A stretch of 64,000 nucleotides of DNA from VXNE01 sp965203615 (GCA_965203615.1 OZ241900.1:1984001-2048000); one strand, 5' to 3'; counted from the first letter of the stretch, positions 46,610 to 55,695 are shown. The notes: generated by a model not told the origin, from the letters alone. Made by a program: numbers and translations.

Positions 46610-47325
46610 ATGTCCAGCAAAACATGGCGGCGGCCGAGCGGCAGACAACCGGATGCGCTGCGCGCGGTAACCCTCACCACCGGTTTCACAAAGCACGCGG
46701 CGGGCTCGGTGCTGGCCGCCTTCGGGGACACCCGCGTCATCTGCACCGCGAGTTACGAGAAGGGCGTGCCGCGTTTCCTGCGCGGTACCGGCCGCGGGTG
46801 GCTGACCTGCGAATACGGCATGTTGCCCGGCTCGACGCATACGCGGACCGACCGGGAGGCCGTTCGCGGCAAGCAGGGCGGACGGACGATGGAAATCCAG
46901 CGACTGATCGGCCGCGCGCTGCGCGCCGCCGTCGACCTCGATCAACTCGGTGAGCAGACGATCCGCATCGATTGCGATGTCATCCAGGCCGATGGCGGGA
47001 CCCGTACCGCATCGATTACCGGCGGCTGCGTGGCCCTGGTGCAGTGCCTGAACCGCATCGCGCCCCAGGCGTTTCAACACTTGGTGGCGTCTGTATCCGT
47101 GGGCGTATACCGGGGAACCCCGGTCCTGGACCTCGACTATCCCGAAGACTCGAGAGCCGACACCGACATGAACGTCGTCATGATCGAAGGGGCGGTTTCA
47201 TCGAAGTCCAGGGCACGGCCGAAATCGAGCCGTTCTCGCGAGATGCGCTTACGGAAATGCTCGCCCTCGCCGAATCCGGTATCGAAAGACTGTTCGCCGA
47301 GCAGCGGCACGCGCTGGGGATGTAA
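46610..47325 (+). pseudogene. rph: Ribonuclease PH with an apparent -1 frameshift
   Basis: Begins with GGAGGGACAG before the ATG at 46610. RNase PH segments RPSGRQPDALR, TGFTKHAAGSVLAAFGDTRV, RGWLTCEYGMLPGST, TMEIQRLIGRALRA and IDCDVIQADGGTRTASI are intact. After DMNVVMIEG (codon 194) the frame is lost at a run of four G (47189-47192). The expected continuation GGFIEVQGTAEIEPFSRD to RHALGM lies in the +2 frame and stops at 47325, overlapping the pyrE ATG as TAATG. One missing G would explain it. Unshifted translation would run 377 codons to 47743, inside pyrE. A sequencing error is possible. Confidence 0.85.
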
Positions 47326-47966
47326 TGGACGCCGACGATTTCCTCGGCATGCTGCTGCGCGAGAACGTCCTCAGGTTCGGCGATTTCGTGCTCAAGTCGG
47401 GACGCCGCAGCCCCTACTTCTTCGATCTCGGGGCCTTGAGCAGCGGCCCCGCGCTCGACCGTCTGGGCGCCGCGTACGCCGCCCGTGTTTCCACCATGTC
47501 GCCGCTACCCGACCTGCTGTTCGGGCCGGCGTACAAGGGCATACCCATCGCCGTCGCCACGTCCGTGGCGCTGGCGCGCGACTACGACACCCCTATCGAC
47601 GTGGCCTTCGACCGCAAGGAAGCAAAGGAACACGGAGAGGGGGGACGTATCGTCGGCGGTCCCGTGAGCGGTCGGCGGGCACTCATAGTCGACGACGTGG
47701 TAACGGACGGCGAAGCAAAAATCCACGCATGCCAACTACTTGAGGAAGCCGGCGCCCGCGTGACCGGGGTATTGGTGGCCCTCGATCGCCGCGAACGCGT
47801 AGACGGCGAGGACACGGGAATTCAGTCCCTGGCCCGGCGGCTAGGCATCCCTGTACTCAGTATCGTGACGCTCGACGATGTGGTCCGCTACCTGAGAGAG
47901 CACGGCGAAAATGCCGAGGCGCTGGAGACGATTCTCCGCTATCGCAGCCTCTACTGCGTCTCCTGA
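47325..47966 (+). CDS. pyrE: Orotate phosphoribosyltransferase
   Basis: 213 residues, standard length. LKSGRRSPYFFDLGALSSGPAL, LLFGPAYKGIPIA, FDRKEAKEHGEGG (flexible loop) and the PRPP motif ALIVDDVVTDG are all present. It makes OMP from orotate. Start overlaps the restored rph stop (TAATG), implying translational coupling that the rph frameshift would alter, as known for the rph-1 allele of E. coli K-12. Confidence 0.98.
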   Translation: MDADDFLGMLLRENVLRFGDFVLKSGRRSPYFFDLGALSSGPALDRLGAAYAARVSTMSPLPDLLFGPAYKGIPIAVATSVALARDYDTPIDVAFDRKEAKEHGEGGRIVGGPVSGRRALIVDDVVTDGEAKIHACQLLEEAGARVTGVLVALDRRERVDGEDTGIQSLARRLGIPVLSIVTLDDVVRYLREHGENAEALETILRYRSLYCVS

Positions 47967-47988
47967 CTGAGCCGAGGCCGTACCGAAC

Positions 47989-48639
47989 TCAGGACGCGAT
48001 CAGGATGTTGGCGCGCTGAGCGGCCTTGCGTGCATCCTCAAGGAACGAGCCGTCGGATCCGTGACGCACGCCAGTCACCATGAGATCGGAAACGTCGACG
48101 CGATCTCCAAACAAGAGCAGCGCCGCATCCGGGTCACAGAGGTTCGATGTCCAGACGAGACCGTCGATTTCGACGAACTGATCGTGCACCGCCTTCGCCC
48201 AACGCGCAGTGCGGCGGTACTGGGTAGGCATCGTACCGATCAGTGTTGCGGGGGTTAGCTTCCATTTCATCAGGTCCGGGGCACGCAGGCTTGCGAGACG
48301 CAGGTTGCGGCGCACCAAGAGTGTGCTGTGTCGGCGATCTTCCACCGCATGGCGCGGCACGCTCTTGCGAGCGGCGGACAGGGGGACGTCGTGAAGAATC
48401 GTCTCGTAGATGGCCGCCTCAATGGAATCCGCTGCATACAAGGTTGGTATGCACTCGCCTTGGTCGTCGTGGATCGGAGCGAAGCGAGTAGGGCTGCCTT
48501 GGCAGGGGTTGAACGAATTCCCGCGGAACTGGAGAGCATGGACGCGGTGGAGTAGTTCGCCCTCCGCCAACTGGATGACGTTGGGCGGTTCGAGACGGGC
48601 CGGTGGAAGGGGAACGGACTGCGAGACGTCCTCATCCAC
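47989..48639 (-). CDS. RES-domain toxin (first copy)
   Basis: 216 residues. RES-family features: ELLHRVHALQFRGNSFNP near the start, GSPTRFAPI, then PTLYAADSIEAAIYETILHDVP with the conserved Tyr and Glu, and a C-terminal Ser-Asn region WTSNLCDPDAALLLFGDRV. RES toxins characterised so far degrade or modify NAD+. The start overlaps the end of the upstream antitoxin-like gene by 8 bases. The module lies between pyrE (convergent) and argB. Confidence 0.88.
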   Translation of the reverse strand: MDEDVSQSVPLPPARLEPPNVIQLAEGELLHRVHALQFRGNSFNPCQGSPTRFAPIHDDQGECIPTLYAADSIEAAIYETILHDVPLSAARKSVPRHAVEDRRHSTLLVRRNLRLASLRAPDLMKWKLTPATLIGTMPTQYRRTARWAKAVHDQFVEIDGLVWTSNLCDPDAALLLFGDRVDVSDLMVTGVRHGSDGSFLEDARKAAQRANILIAS

Positions 48640-49288
48640 GCGCCGGTTCCGACAGCCGGCGCGCCGCGTCCACCACCTGCTCCGCGTCGTTCAGACGCCG
48701 TTGCGGTTGGTCTCCGTCGAGCCAACCGTTGCCCGAGGCGAACCAGAAGGCCTTCTGCCAAGCCGTCATGTCCGTGGGCAACGCAGCGAGCACGTCCCGC
48801 AGACACGTGTGCGGCTGGCCGTCGAGAAACTGAAATGCCGGATAGAGATCGCGCTTGCCTAGCCGGACCGCGAAGGTCTTGCCCTCTTTCTTCCAGCGCG
48901 ACGCGGGCTCGCTCGTATTGCGCGAGCCGAGACCCGAAGCGTGGTGGATCTGCTTCGACGTCAATGTCGGCGTGTCCGCCAGGTACTTCCAGCGTGCGGC
49001 GAGGTTGTCGAACACCAATGCCTCCTCCACATCGGCAGGGTCGGAAGCAAGCCAGGTGAGCATGCGGTCGAGGTCGGGTGCGGCACGTTGCCAAAGGTGC
49101 TCCGCGGACATGCCTCCGAGTAGGTTCAGGCGGTCGACCATATGGGTGAATGGCCACGGCGCGTGGATGATGACCCACTCGTCAAGTTCCCCGCTCCCCT
49201 CTGCAAGGCGAGCCCTTACGCGTTTGGGGAGCCGCTGGACTTCGTCGGGCTGAAGTGTCTCGTAGGCGATGCGTTCCGGCTTTATCAC
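48632..49288 (-). CDS. Antitoxin-like partner of the RES toxin (MbcA/Xre-like)
   Basis: 218 residues from a GTG at 49288. The middle has a helix-turn-helix (LTSKQIHHASGLGSRNTSEPASRWKKEGKTFAV as a segment starting TLTSKQIHHA). The end has the pattern AFQFLDGQPHTCLRDVLAAL, AWQKAFWFASGNGWLDG, which resembles the C-terminal toxin-binding domain of antitoxins next to RES genes. The N-terminal ~100 residues are unassigned. It precedes the toxin with an 8-base overlap, the normal antitoxin-first order. Confidence 0.8.
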   Translation of the reverse strand: MIKPERIAYETLQPDEVQRLPKRVRARLAEGSGELDEWVIIHAPWPFTHMVDRLNLLGGMSAEHLWQRAAPDLDRMLTWLASDPADVEEALVFDNLAARWKYLADTPTLTSKQIHHASGLGSRNTSEPASRWKKEGKTFAVRLGKRDLYPAFQFLDGQPHTCLRDVLAALPTDMTAWQKAFWFASGNGWLDGDQPQRRLNDAEQVVDAARRLSEPARG

Positions 49289-49412
49289 GGGAAGAATTCC
49301 ATGATATTCGTGAGATACTTGCTAACGTACCGATTCTCATGCTGACGTGCAAACGTCGAAGGAGACCACGCGGCCTGAGGAACGGGAGTGCGCTGGTGCC
49401 CGACGCCCCGGC

Positions 49413-50288
49413 TTACGTGATCTGTGTGCCGACGCCGCCGTCTGTAAAGATCTCCAGCAGCGTCGCGTGGGGAATGCGACCGTCGATGATCTGGGCCGAA
49501 GCCACGCCGGCCGTCATGGCGTCCAGGGCACAGCGCACCTTGGGCAGCATGCCCCCCTTGATCTCCCCTTCGGCGATCATCCCCTCTATCTCTTCGCGGC
49601 TCGGCGCGACCAGCGTCGAACCGTCGGGCTTCATCACGCCCGGCGTATCCGTAAGCAGCACCAGCTTGGCCGCGTTCAGCCGCGCCGCCAGGGCGCTCGC
49701 CACGAAGTCCGCGTTGATGTTGTAGGAGACGCCGTCGTCGCCGACCCCGATGGGCGCGATGACGGGGATGAAATCACGGGCGACCAATGCGTCGAGCACG
49801 CCTGGATTGACTTCCGCGATTTCCCCGACATGTCCAATATCGACGATCTCGGGCTCCTTGAACTCGGGGCGCTCACGCGTCAGCCTGAGCCTGCGCGCCC
49901 TGATGAGGTTGCCATCCTTCCCGGTCAGGCCCGCCGCGCTGCCCCCCTCGGCATTGATCAGCGAAACAATCTCCTTGTTCACCAGTCCGCCAAGGACCAT
50001 CTGCACGACATCCATGGTGGCCGAGTCGGTGACGCGCAGGCCATCGACAAAGCGGGTCTCGATGTTCAGCCGTTCCAGCAGTTCCCCGATCTGCGGGCCG
50101 CCGCCATGCACGACGACGGGGTTCATGCCAACAAGCTTGATCAGCACGACGTCGCGGGCGAAGGCGTGCTTCAACGCCGGATCGACCATCGCCGCGCCAC
50201 CGTACTTGATGACGACCGTCGAGCCGTGGAACTTGCGGATGTAGGGCAGCGCCTCGATCAGGATCTTCGACGTGTCTTCGCGTGACAT
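49413..50288 (-). CDS. argB: Acetylglutamate kinase
   Basis: 291 residues. VVIKYGGAAM (ATP/phosphate loop), VVVHGGGPQIGELLERL, GLRVTDSATMDVVQMVL, GLTGKDGNLIRA, and LLTDTPGVM with IKGGMLPKV are diagnostic of ArgB. It carries out the second step of arginine synthesis. Ten bases follow algC, so they are cotranscribed, in the same order as in Pseudomonas. Confidence 0.98.
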   Translation of the reverse strand: MSREDTSKILIEALPYIRKFHGSTVVIKYGGAAMVDPALKHAFARDVVLIKLVGMNPVVVHGGGPQIGELLERLNIETRFVDGLRVTDSATMDVVQMVLGGLVNKEIVSLINAEGGSAAGLTGKDGNLIRARRLRLTRERPEFKEPEIVDIGHVGEIAEVNPGVLDALVARDFIPVIAPIGVGDDGVSYNINADFVASALAARLNAAKLVLLTDTPGVMKPDGSTLVAPSREEIEGMIAEGEIKGGMLPKVRCALDAMTAGVASAQIIDGRIPHATLLEIFTDGGVGTQIT

Positions 50289-50298
50289 CTCCTGGTCC

Positions 50299-51675
50299 TC
50301 AGAAAGTCAGGGCGGGGTCTATGGCGGACAACTGCGCGCCGAACGTCGAGCGAATGCGGTCAAGCGCGTTCGCGTCGTCCGCTTCGAAGCGCAACGTGAG
50401 CGCTGGCGACGTGTTCGATGCGCGCACCAGGCCGAAGCCGTCGTCGTAGTCGACGCGAAGTCCGTCGATTCTCGTCACCACGCCGGATCCGAAGTCGGCC
50501 GACTTCGACAGTTCCTCGATGATGCGGAACTTGGCCGCCTCTGTCGTCGGGAGCTTGATTTCCGGAGTCGTGTACGGAACCGGAAAGTCGGCCAACAACT
50601 CCTCGATGCCGCAGTCGTTCGATGCGGCGAGTTCGAGCAGGCGGGCGCCGGCGTAGATGGCATCGTCGAAACCGTACCAGCGCTCGCCGAAACAGATATG
50701 GCCACTGAATTCACCGCCGAACAGGGCGCCTGTCTCCCTGATCCTGGCCTTGATGTGGGAATGCCCCGTGCGACACATGATCGGGTTGCCTCCAGCCTCG
50801 GCGACCACTTTCCCCAGGTGGCGCGAGCATTTCACGTCGTAGACGACATCGGTGCCCGGGTTTCGGCGGGCGATGTCGCGCGCGAAGAGCATCATGAGGC
50901 GGTCCGGCCAGACGATCTCCCCGCTGTCGGTCACGACGCCCAGGCGATCGGCATCGCCGTCGAAGGCCAGGCCCATATCGGCCTCGTGTTCACGAACGGC
51001 GGCGATGAGATCGTCGAGGTTCGCCGCGTCGGCCGGGTCCGGATGGTGATTCGGGAAGCTGCCGTCGACATCCGCATACAGGCTTACCACTTCGCAACCG
51101 AGCCGTTCGAATAGCGCCGGCGCCACCAGGCCGCCGACACCATTGCCGCTGTCGACCACGATCTTGAGCGTTCGGGCCAGGGTGACATCGCCGGCCACGC
51201 GGTCCATGTACGGTCCGATCACGCTGGCCGACGCCACGACGCCGCGCCCGCTGACCGGGCATTCGTCCCGTTCTATGCGAGAGCGCAGGCGGGCAATGGC
51301 GTCCCCCGCAAGCACGCTGCCGCCGATCACCATCTTCAGTCCGTTGTACTCCGCCGGATTGTGAGATCCCGTGATCATGATCCCCGTTCCGGTTTCGAGC
51401 GCGTAAGTGGCGTAGTAGAGAAGTGGCGTCGGAACACAGCCAACATCGATGACATCGCAACCGCCTTCGGTGAGGCCTGATACGAGAGCCTCGCGCAAGC
51501 GATCGGTGGAGTGGCGACCATCGCCGCCCACGGCGACCCGGTCGCAACCCTGTTCGAGCGCCTGCGCCGCGAACGCGCGGCCGATCCAGTAAACGGATTC
51601 GGTCGTGAGATTCCTGTCTACAAGGCCGCGAATGTCATAGGCGCGAAATATCTCCGCCGCGATAGGTTCTTTCAT
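50299..51675 (-). CDS. algC: Phosphomannomutase/phosphoglucomutase (AlgC-type)
   Basis: 458 residues. FRAYDIRGLV at the N-terminus, the phosphoserine motif MITGSHNPAEYNGLK near residue 100, the metal loop LAFDGDGD-type sequence LAFDGDADRLG, GGEFSGHICF (sugar-binding) and RASNTSPALTLRFEA (phosphate-binding). TGSHNP and the final RASNTSP are characteristic of the bifunctional enzyme of Pseudomonas. It feeds GDP-mannose, LPS and exopolysaccharide routes. Between coaBC (25 bases upstream) and argB. Confidence 0.95.
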   Translation of the reverse strand: MKEPIAAEIFRAYDIRGLVDRNLTTESVYWIGRAFAAQALEQGCDRVAVGGDGRHSTDRLREALVSGLTEGGCDVIDVGCVPTPLLYYATYALETGTGIMITGSHNPAEYNGLKMVIGGSVLAGDAIARLRSRIERDECPVSGRGVVASASVIGPYMDRVAGDVTLARTLKIVVDSGNGVGGLVAPALFERLGCEVVSLYADVDGSFPNHHPDPADAANLDDLIAAVREHEADMGLAFDGDADRLGVVTDSGEIVWPDRLMMLFARDIARRNPGTDVVYDVKCSRHLGKVVAEAGGNPIMCRTGHSHIKARIRETGALFGGEFSGHICFGERWYGFDDAIYAGARLLELAASNDCGIEELLADFPVPYTTPEIKLPTTEAAKFRIIEELSKSADFGSGVVTRIDGLRVDYDDGFGLVRASNTSPALTLRFEADDANALDRIRSTFGAQLSAIDPALTF

Positions 51676-51700
51676 CCCCCATCTCCGTCATGCATCCCCG

Positions 51701-52933
51701 TCATGCGTGACGCGTCAGATCACCCCGCGCCGACTCGCTCCTGCGATGGAACAGGCTGGCGATGGCGTCGATCAGCTTGTCAGCCACCGTCTCCTTGGAA
51801 TCGATTGGAAAAACGGTCTCGCCGGAGGGTTCGATCAATGTCACGGCATTGCGGTCGCTATCGAAGCCGATGTCCTGTTCCGACACATCGTTCAACACGA
51901 TGGCGGCGCAACCCTTCCGCTCCAGCTTGTCCCTGGCGTGACGCAACGTGTCGTGGGTCTCCGCGGCGAAACCAATGGCGCAGGGACAGACCTCGGCGGC
52001 GCGCGCGAGGATATCCGGATTCTCGGTGAGCCTGAGCCACATATCGGCCGGCTCTCCCGACTTCTTGATCTTTTCGCGCTGCGCCTCTTCGGGGCGGTAG
52101 TCGGCCACCGCAGCCACGCCGATGAATATGTCGGTTTCCGCGAGCAACGCATCCACAGCCGCATACATCTCGCCCGCGGTCGTCACGTCGATACGCCGCA
52201 CGCCCGCCGGCGTCTCGAGTGCCACGGGTCCACTCACGAGCGTGACGTTCGCGCCCGCATCGCGCGCGGCTCGCGCCAGGGCAAAACCCTGCTTCCCCGA
52301 ACTGTGGTTCGAGATATAGCGCACCGGATCAATTGGTTCCCGCGTGGGCCCCGCAGTCAACAGCACGTCCAGCCCGTCCATGGATCTGGGCTTGGCCGCC
52401 AGTTGCGAAGCCAACTCGTCGACGATCTCCGCCGGTTCCAGCATCCTGCCTGGACCGGTTTCACCGCAGGCCTGATCGCCTTCGCCCGGGCCGAGAATCC
52501 GGACACCGGCTTCCTGCAGAGACCTGACGTTGCGTTGCACCGAGTGGTGTTCCCACATCTGCCGATTCATCGCCGGGGCCAGGAACAGCGGCGCTTCGGT
52601 CGCGAGACAAACGGTGGTCAACAGATCGTCCGCCATGCCCGTCGCCAGGCGGGCGATGACGTGGGCGGTCGCCGGCGCTATGACCACGGCATCCGCCCAT
52701 CGCGCGAGTTCGATGTGGCCCATCGCGGCCTCGGCTTCCTCGTCCCACAAATCGTTCCGAACCCTGTGCCCCGCCACCGCCTGAAGGCTGGTTTCCGTGA
52801 CGAAACGCGCGGCGCTTCGGGTCATGACAGGGATAACTTCTGCCCCCGAGACGCGCAAATCTCGCACAAGCTGTGGGGTCTTATACGCGGCGATTCCGCC
52901 CGCGATACCCAATAAGATGCGTGTGTTCTGCAT
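51701..52933 (-). CDS. coaBC: Bifunctional phosphopantothenoylcysteine decarboxylase/synthase CoaBC
   Basis: 410 residues from the ATG at 52933. The N-terminal CoaC flavoprotein has LLGIAGGIAAYK, and the conserved AMNRQMWEH. The C-terminal CoaB domain has LLTAGPTREPIDPVRYISNHSSGKQG and the CTP/cofactor region. It carries out two central steps of CoA synthesis. Divergent from radC with 52 bases between starts. In Pseudomonas dut lies between coaBC and algC; here only 25 bases separate them. Confidence 0.98.
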   Translation of the reverse strand: MQNTRILLGIAGGIAAYKTPQLVRDLRVSGAEVIPVMTRSAARFVTETSLQAVAGHRVRNDLWDEEAEAAMGHIELARWADAVVIAPATAHVIARLATGMADDLLTTVCLATEAPLFLAPAMNRQMWEHHSVQRNVRSLQEAGVRILGPGEGDQACGETGPGRMLEPAEIVDELASQLAAKPRSMDGLDVLLTAGPTREPIDPVRYISNHSSGKQGFALARAARDAGANVTLVSGPVALETPAGVRRIDVTTAGEMYAAVDALLAETDIFIGVAAVADYRPEEAQREKIKKSGEPADMWLRLTENPDILARAAEVCPCAIGFAAETHDTLRHARDKLERKGCAAIVLNDVSEQDIGFDSDRNAVTLIEPSGETVFPIDSKETVADKLIDAIASLFHRRSESARGDLTRHA

Positions 52934-52985
52934 GCGATTGTCGAAGCGCCGACCGCGCTTTTCCTTTTCCACCGCAAATCACGGC

Positions 52986-53708
52986 ATGAAAGACGACGTC
53001 AACGATACCAGAAGTGCCCTGTTGCAGGCGCCTGCGGGTGGGCGCGCAGCCCGTGCACGCGCGGACGCGTCACGGGATCGCATACTCGATCTCGGTCCCG
53101 ACGCCGCCACGAAGACAGAGCTCCTCGCAACGATTCTCGGTGTCGACGGGCGGACGGGCGCGCTGGAACTCGCGGCTTCGCTTCTCGCCCGTTTCGGCGA
53201 CCTGCACCGCCTGTTTCATGCGCCGCGCGAGGCGTTGGCCGAATGCGACGGAATCGGGCCGGTGAACACCGCGGCCATACTCGCGGTGCGCGGGCTCATG
53301 GACTGCTACCACTCCGAGGTTCTGACACGCGGCGAAATACTCTCGAGTTCTACCGGGGTGCGACGGTACCTTGGCTATCGGCTTGGGAGGCGAGAACGAG
53401 AGATCTTCGGGGCGCTCTTCCTCGATACGCGGCACCACCTGATCTCCAACGAAGAACTTTTTTTCGGCTCTGTGGACAGGGCGATGGTCTATCCCCGGGA
53501 AGTCATCAAGTCCTGCCTGAAGCACAACGCGAGCGCCGTCATCCTCTACCACAACCATCCATCGGGCATACCCGAACCTTCGGCCAGCGATATCCAGGTC
53601 ACGTCCCGGATCGCGATGCTGCTGCAGGAACTGGACGTACGACTCGTCGACCACGTCGTGGTCGGCGCATCGGAACAGATCTCCTTCGCCGAACGCGGAC
53701 TGCTCTAA
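52986..53708 (+). CDS. radC: RadC family JAB-domain protein
   Basis: 240 residues from the ATG at 52986. Helix-hairpin-helix region near 70-90 (ALAECDGIGPVNTAAILA) and the C-terminal JAB/MPN domain with YHNHPSGIPEPSASD (JAMM-like metal motif) and FLDTRHHLISNEELF. Once linked to DNA repair; cellular role unsettled. Divergent from coaBC, as in relatives, followed by a toxin-antitoxin pair before rpmB. Confidence 0.96.
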   Translation: MKDDVNDTRSALLQAPAGGRAARARADASRDRILDLGPDAATKTELLATILGVDGRTGALELAASLLARFGDLHRLFHAPREALAECDGIGPVNTAAILAVRGLMDCYHSEVLTRGEILSSSTGVRRYLGYRLGRREREIFGALFLDTRHHLISNEELFFGSVDRAMVYPREVIKSCLKHNASAVILYHNHPSGIPEPSASDIQVTSRIAMLLQELDVRLVDHVVVGASEQISFAERGLL

Positions 53709-53786
53709 TGCCACTAATGAGTCCAGAGTCCGGCGCTGGCCAGTCAGTTTTGTTCGATGGACGGTGATCGGATAGCTTTCGGAGTT

Positions 53787-54407
53787 ATGACCAATCTCCA
53801 AATCCAATCCGTTAGCCCCCCATTCGACGAACCGAAACTCGCATCGGCGGCCATCGCGGCATTGAGTCGTGCCGATGCGATGGGCCTGCTCTCGCGGGAA
53901 ATCACATGTCTGGACAACTCGGCCATGGAGGGACTCGAACAGGGCATGGCAGCGGCCGGCATTTGCCGAACTCTGCTCGCCGATCTACATCGTCGGCCGG
54001 GCGCCGATCCGGTTACTCTTTCGGCCCTGCTGCAGCGAATCAGCGAGGCATTGGACCGCTCGCCCGCGCCGGCCCAGGAGTGGCGTACGTTGCGGGCTGC
54101 GTTGGGGCCTGATCTGCTCGCCCGACTGCTGGGCATCTCTCAATCCAGCGCGCGCCGGTACTCGGCGGGCAGCCGCACCACACCCGACGGGGTCGCCGAC
54201 CGCCTTCATTTCCTCGCCTTTGTCGTCGGTGATCTCGCGGGCGCCTACAACGACATCGGCGTTCGGCGCTGGTTCGACCGGAAGCGCAGACAACTCGACG
54301 GCAACACGCCAGCGCAGACGCTGGGCGAGATCTGGTCGCCCGACGATGACGGACCACGCCGGATCCAGAAACTCTCCAGCGCACTGAGGTCATCACCAGC
54401 AACATGA
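53787..54407 (+). CDS. MbcA/ParS/Xre-type antitoxin of a RES pair (second copy)
   Basis: 206 residues from the ATG at 53787, which has GGAG five bases upstream; an ATG at 53757 in frame is an alternative. The DNA-binding part is EWRTLRAALGPDLLARLLGISQSSARRYSAGSRTTPDGVA as a region starting near residue 98, and the C-terminal toxin-binding part reads AYNDIGVRRWFDRKR, LDGNTPAQTLGEIW. It overlaps the toxin gene by four bases (ATGA). Confidence 0.88.
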   Translation: MTNLQIQSVSPPFDEPKLASAAIAALSRADAMGLLSREITCLDNSAMEGLEQGMAAAGICRTLLADLHRRPGADPVTLSALLQRISEALDRSPAPAQEWRTLRAALGPDLLARLLGISQSSARRYSAGSRTTPDGVADRLHFLAFVVGDLAGAYNDIGVRRWFDRKRRQLDGNTPAQTLGEIWSPDDDGPRRIQKLSSALRSSPAT

Positions 54408-54922
54408 TTGCATTCCGTCATGCGGATCCGCGTTTTCCGTTCCTGCGGGAGGACGCATTGCAGTCCCGAGGGCGGCGGAACGCTGTCGGCGAACTGACCC
54501 ACTACTTCTGCGACACTCCAGACGGGGCCTCGGCCGAGTTTTTACGATACGAGGAGATCGACGATCTGCGGGACATCCCCACGATTCGCCGCGCGCTTTG
54601 GGCCGTCGAGATCGGGCAACCTCCTCCGCTGCGAGCCGACCTTCCCCCCGAAGTCCTGACTGGTGGGCCCGAAAGCTGGCCCGTATGCGCGCAGTTCGCC
54701 CGGGAGCATCGTTCCGCGGCCGGTGGCATCGCCGCGCCCTCAGCGGCGCTCCGCCCGGGCAGCGCGCGCGGCTGGAGAGTCGAGGGCGGTGTCAGGCCCG
54801 GCCCGGCGCGCGATGGCATGGTCTTCGCGCTGTTCGGCTTCCGTCCGGATCTTGTGGGGTGGGCTGCAGCCATCGAGGGACGGCCAGACGATGGGATTCT
54901 TGCGAGCGTACGCCACTATTGA
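54404..54922 (+). CDS. RES-domain toxin (second copy)
   Basis: 172 residues. MIAFRHADPRFPFL, then GELTHYFCDTPDGASAEFLRYEE carries the RES-type Tyr and Glu positions, and the C-terminal VFALFGFRPDLVGW closes the fold. Toxins of this group typically deplete NAD+. It is not closely similar to the copy at 47989-48639, so the two modules were likely acquired separately. It overlaps its antitoxin by four bases and is followed by an HNH remnant. Confidence 0.87.
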   Translation: MIAFRHADPRFPFLREDALQSRGRRNAVGELTHYFCDTPDGASAEFLRYEEIDDLRDIPTIRRALWAVEIGQPPPLRADLPPEVLTGGPESWPVCAQFAREHRSAAGGIAAPSAALRPGSARGWRVEGGVRPGPARDGMVFALFGFRPDLVGWAAAIEGRPDDGILASVRHY

Positions 54923-55030
54923 TCGAATCAATGCGGCCAGCCGCGCGCGGCGGGACCGACCACCCCGACAATTTGCAGTTGCCATGCTCCGGCTGCAATC
55001 GATCTGACGGTGGGCGCACAATGGCGGGCG
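54920..55030 (+). pseudogene. HNH endonuclease remnant
   Basis: One frame reads RGGTDHPDNLQLPCSGCNRSDGGRTMAG, matching the C-terminal half of a McrA/HNH nuclease (G-x-D-x-x-x-N-L, CxxCN). No start, no first histidine/cysteine pair and no full-length frame are present, so only a fragment remains between the RES toxin and rpmB. Confidence 0.65.
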
Positions 55031-55139
55031 GCGCAGCCGAGCGGAAATTCCAAATGGATACGCTACCCCGGCGTCCGGCCCGGTGGACTCGTTCTCCCGG
55101 ATTTGGTACAAAGCGCCTCCCCTTTTGGCTGTCGAAACG

Positions 55140-55376
55140 ATGTCCCAGGTCTGCCAGGTCACAGGCAAGCGCCCGATGAGCGGGAACAACGTGTCCCATG
55201 CGCACAACAAGACGCGCCGGCGCTTCAAGCCCAATCTGCACTATCACCGTTTCTGGAGCGAAGGCGAAAAGCGGTTCATCCGCCTGCGCGTTTCGGCGCA
55301 GGGCATGCGGCTGATCGACAAGAAGGGAATCGACGCCGTGCTGGCCGACATGCGCAAGCGCGGGGTCCGGGTGTAA
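55140..55376 (+). CDS. rpmB: 50S ribosomal protein L28
   Basis: 78 residues from the ATG at 55140. MSQVCQVTGKRPMSGNNVSHAHNKTRR-type opening, then RRFKPNLHYHRFW and a C-terminal LRVSAQGMRLIDKKGID: the L28 pattern at standard length. It has a single N-terminal Cys, so it lacks the zinc-binding pairs. rpmG follows after 23 bases. Confidence 0.98.
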   Translation: MSQVCQVTGKRPMSGNNVSHAHNKTRRRFKPNLHYHRFWSEGEKRFIRLRVSAQGMRLIDKKGIDAVLADMRKRGVRV

Positions 55377-55399
55377 TTGAGCAGGTATAGGATTTAGCC

Positions 55400-55555
55400 A
55401 TGCGAGAGAAGATCAAACTCGAATCCAGTGCCGGTACCGGCCATTACTACACGACCGACAAGAACAAGCGGAACACGCCGAACAAGCTCGAGTTCAAGAA
55501 GTACGACCCGGTAGTGCGCAAGCACGTCATCTACCGGGAAGCGAAGATCAAGTAG
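55400..55555 (+). CDS. rpmG: 50S ribosomal protein L33
   Basis: 51 residues, too short for many gene lists. MREKIKLESSAGTGHYYTTDKNKRN at the start (in part), then KLEFKKYDPVVRKHVIYREAKIK-type end. It has no cysteines, so it is the zinc-free (C-) form of L33. Cotranscribed with rpmB. Confidence 0.97.
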   Translation: MREKIKLESSAGTGHYYTTDKNKRNTPNKLEFKKYDPVVRKHVIYREAKIK

Positions 55556-55695
55556 CCGGCGCCTTCGCGCACACTCTCCGGGGTTCCCTCTCGGGCGCTC
55601 CCGTTAACAGCTTTCAATTCACGGGCGGAATGCCGTCGCGCCCGGCTCGTCGATTATGATGCCCGGGTTTCCGGATCGCCCTGCGGCGCTACCCG

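Noticed and set aside
46610..47743. 377-codon rph as a fusion protein with an unusual C-terminus
   Set aside because: The C-terminal 180 codons read out of frame through rph and pyrE; a frameshift explains it better.
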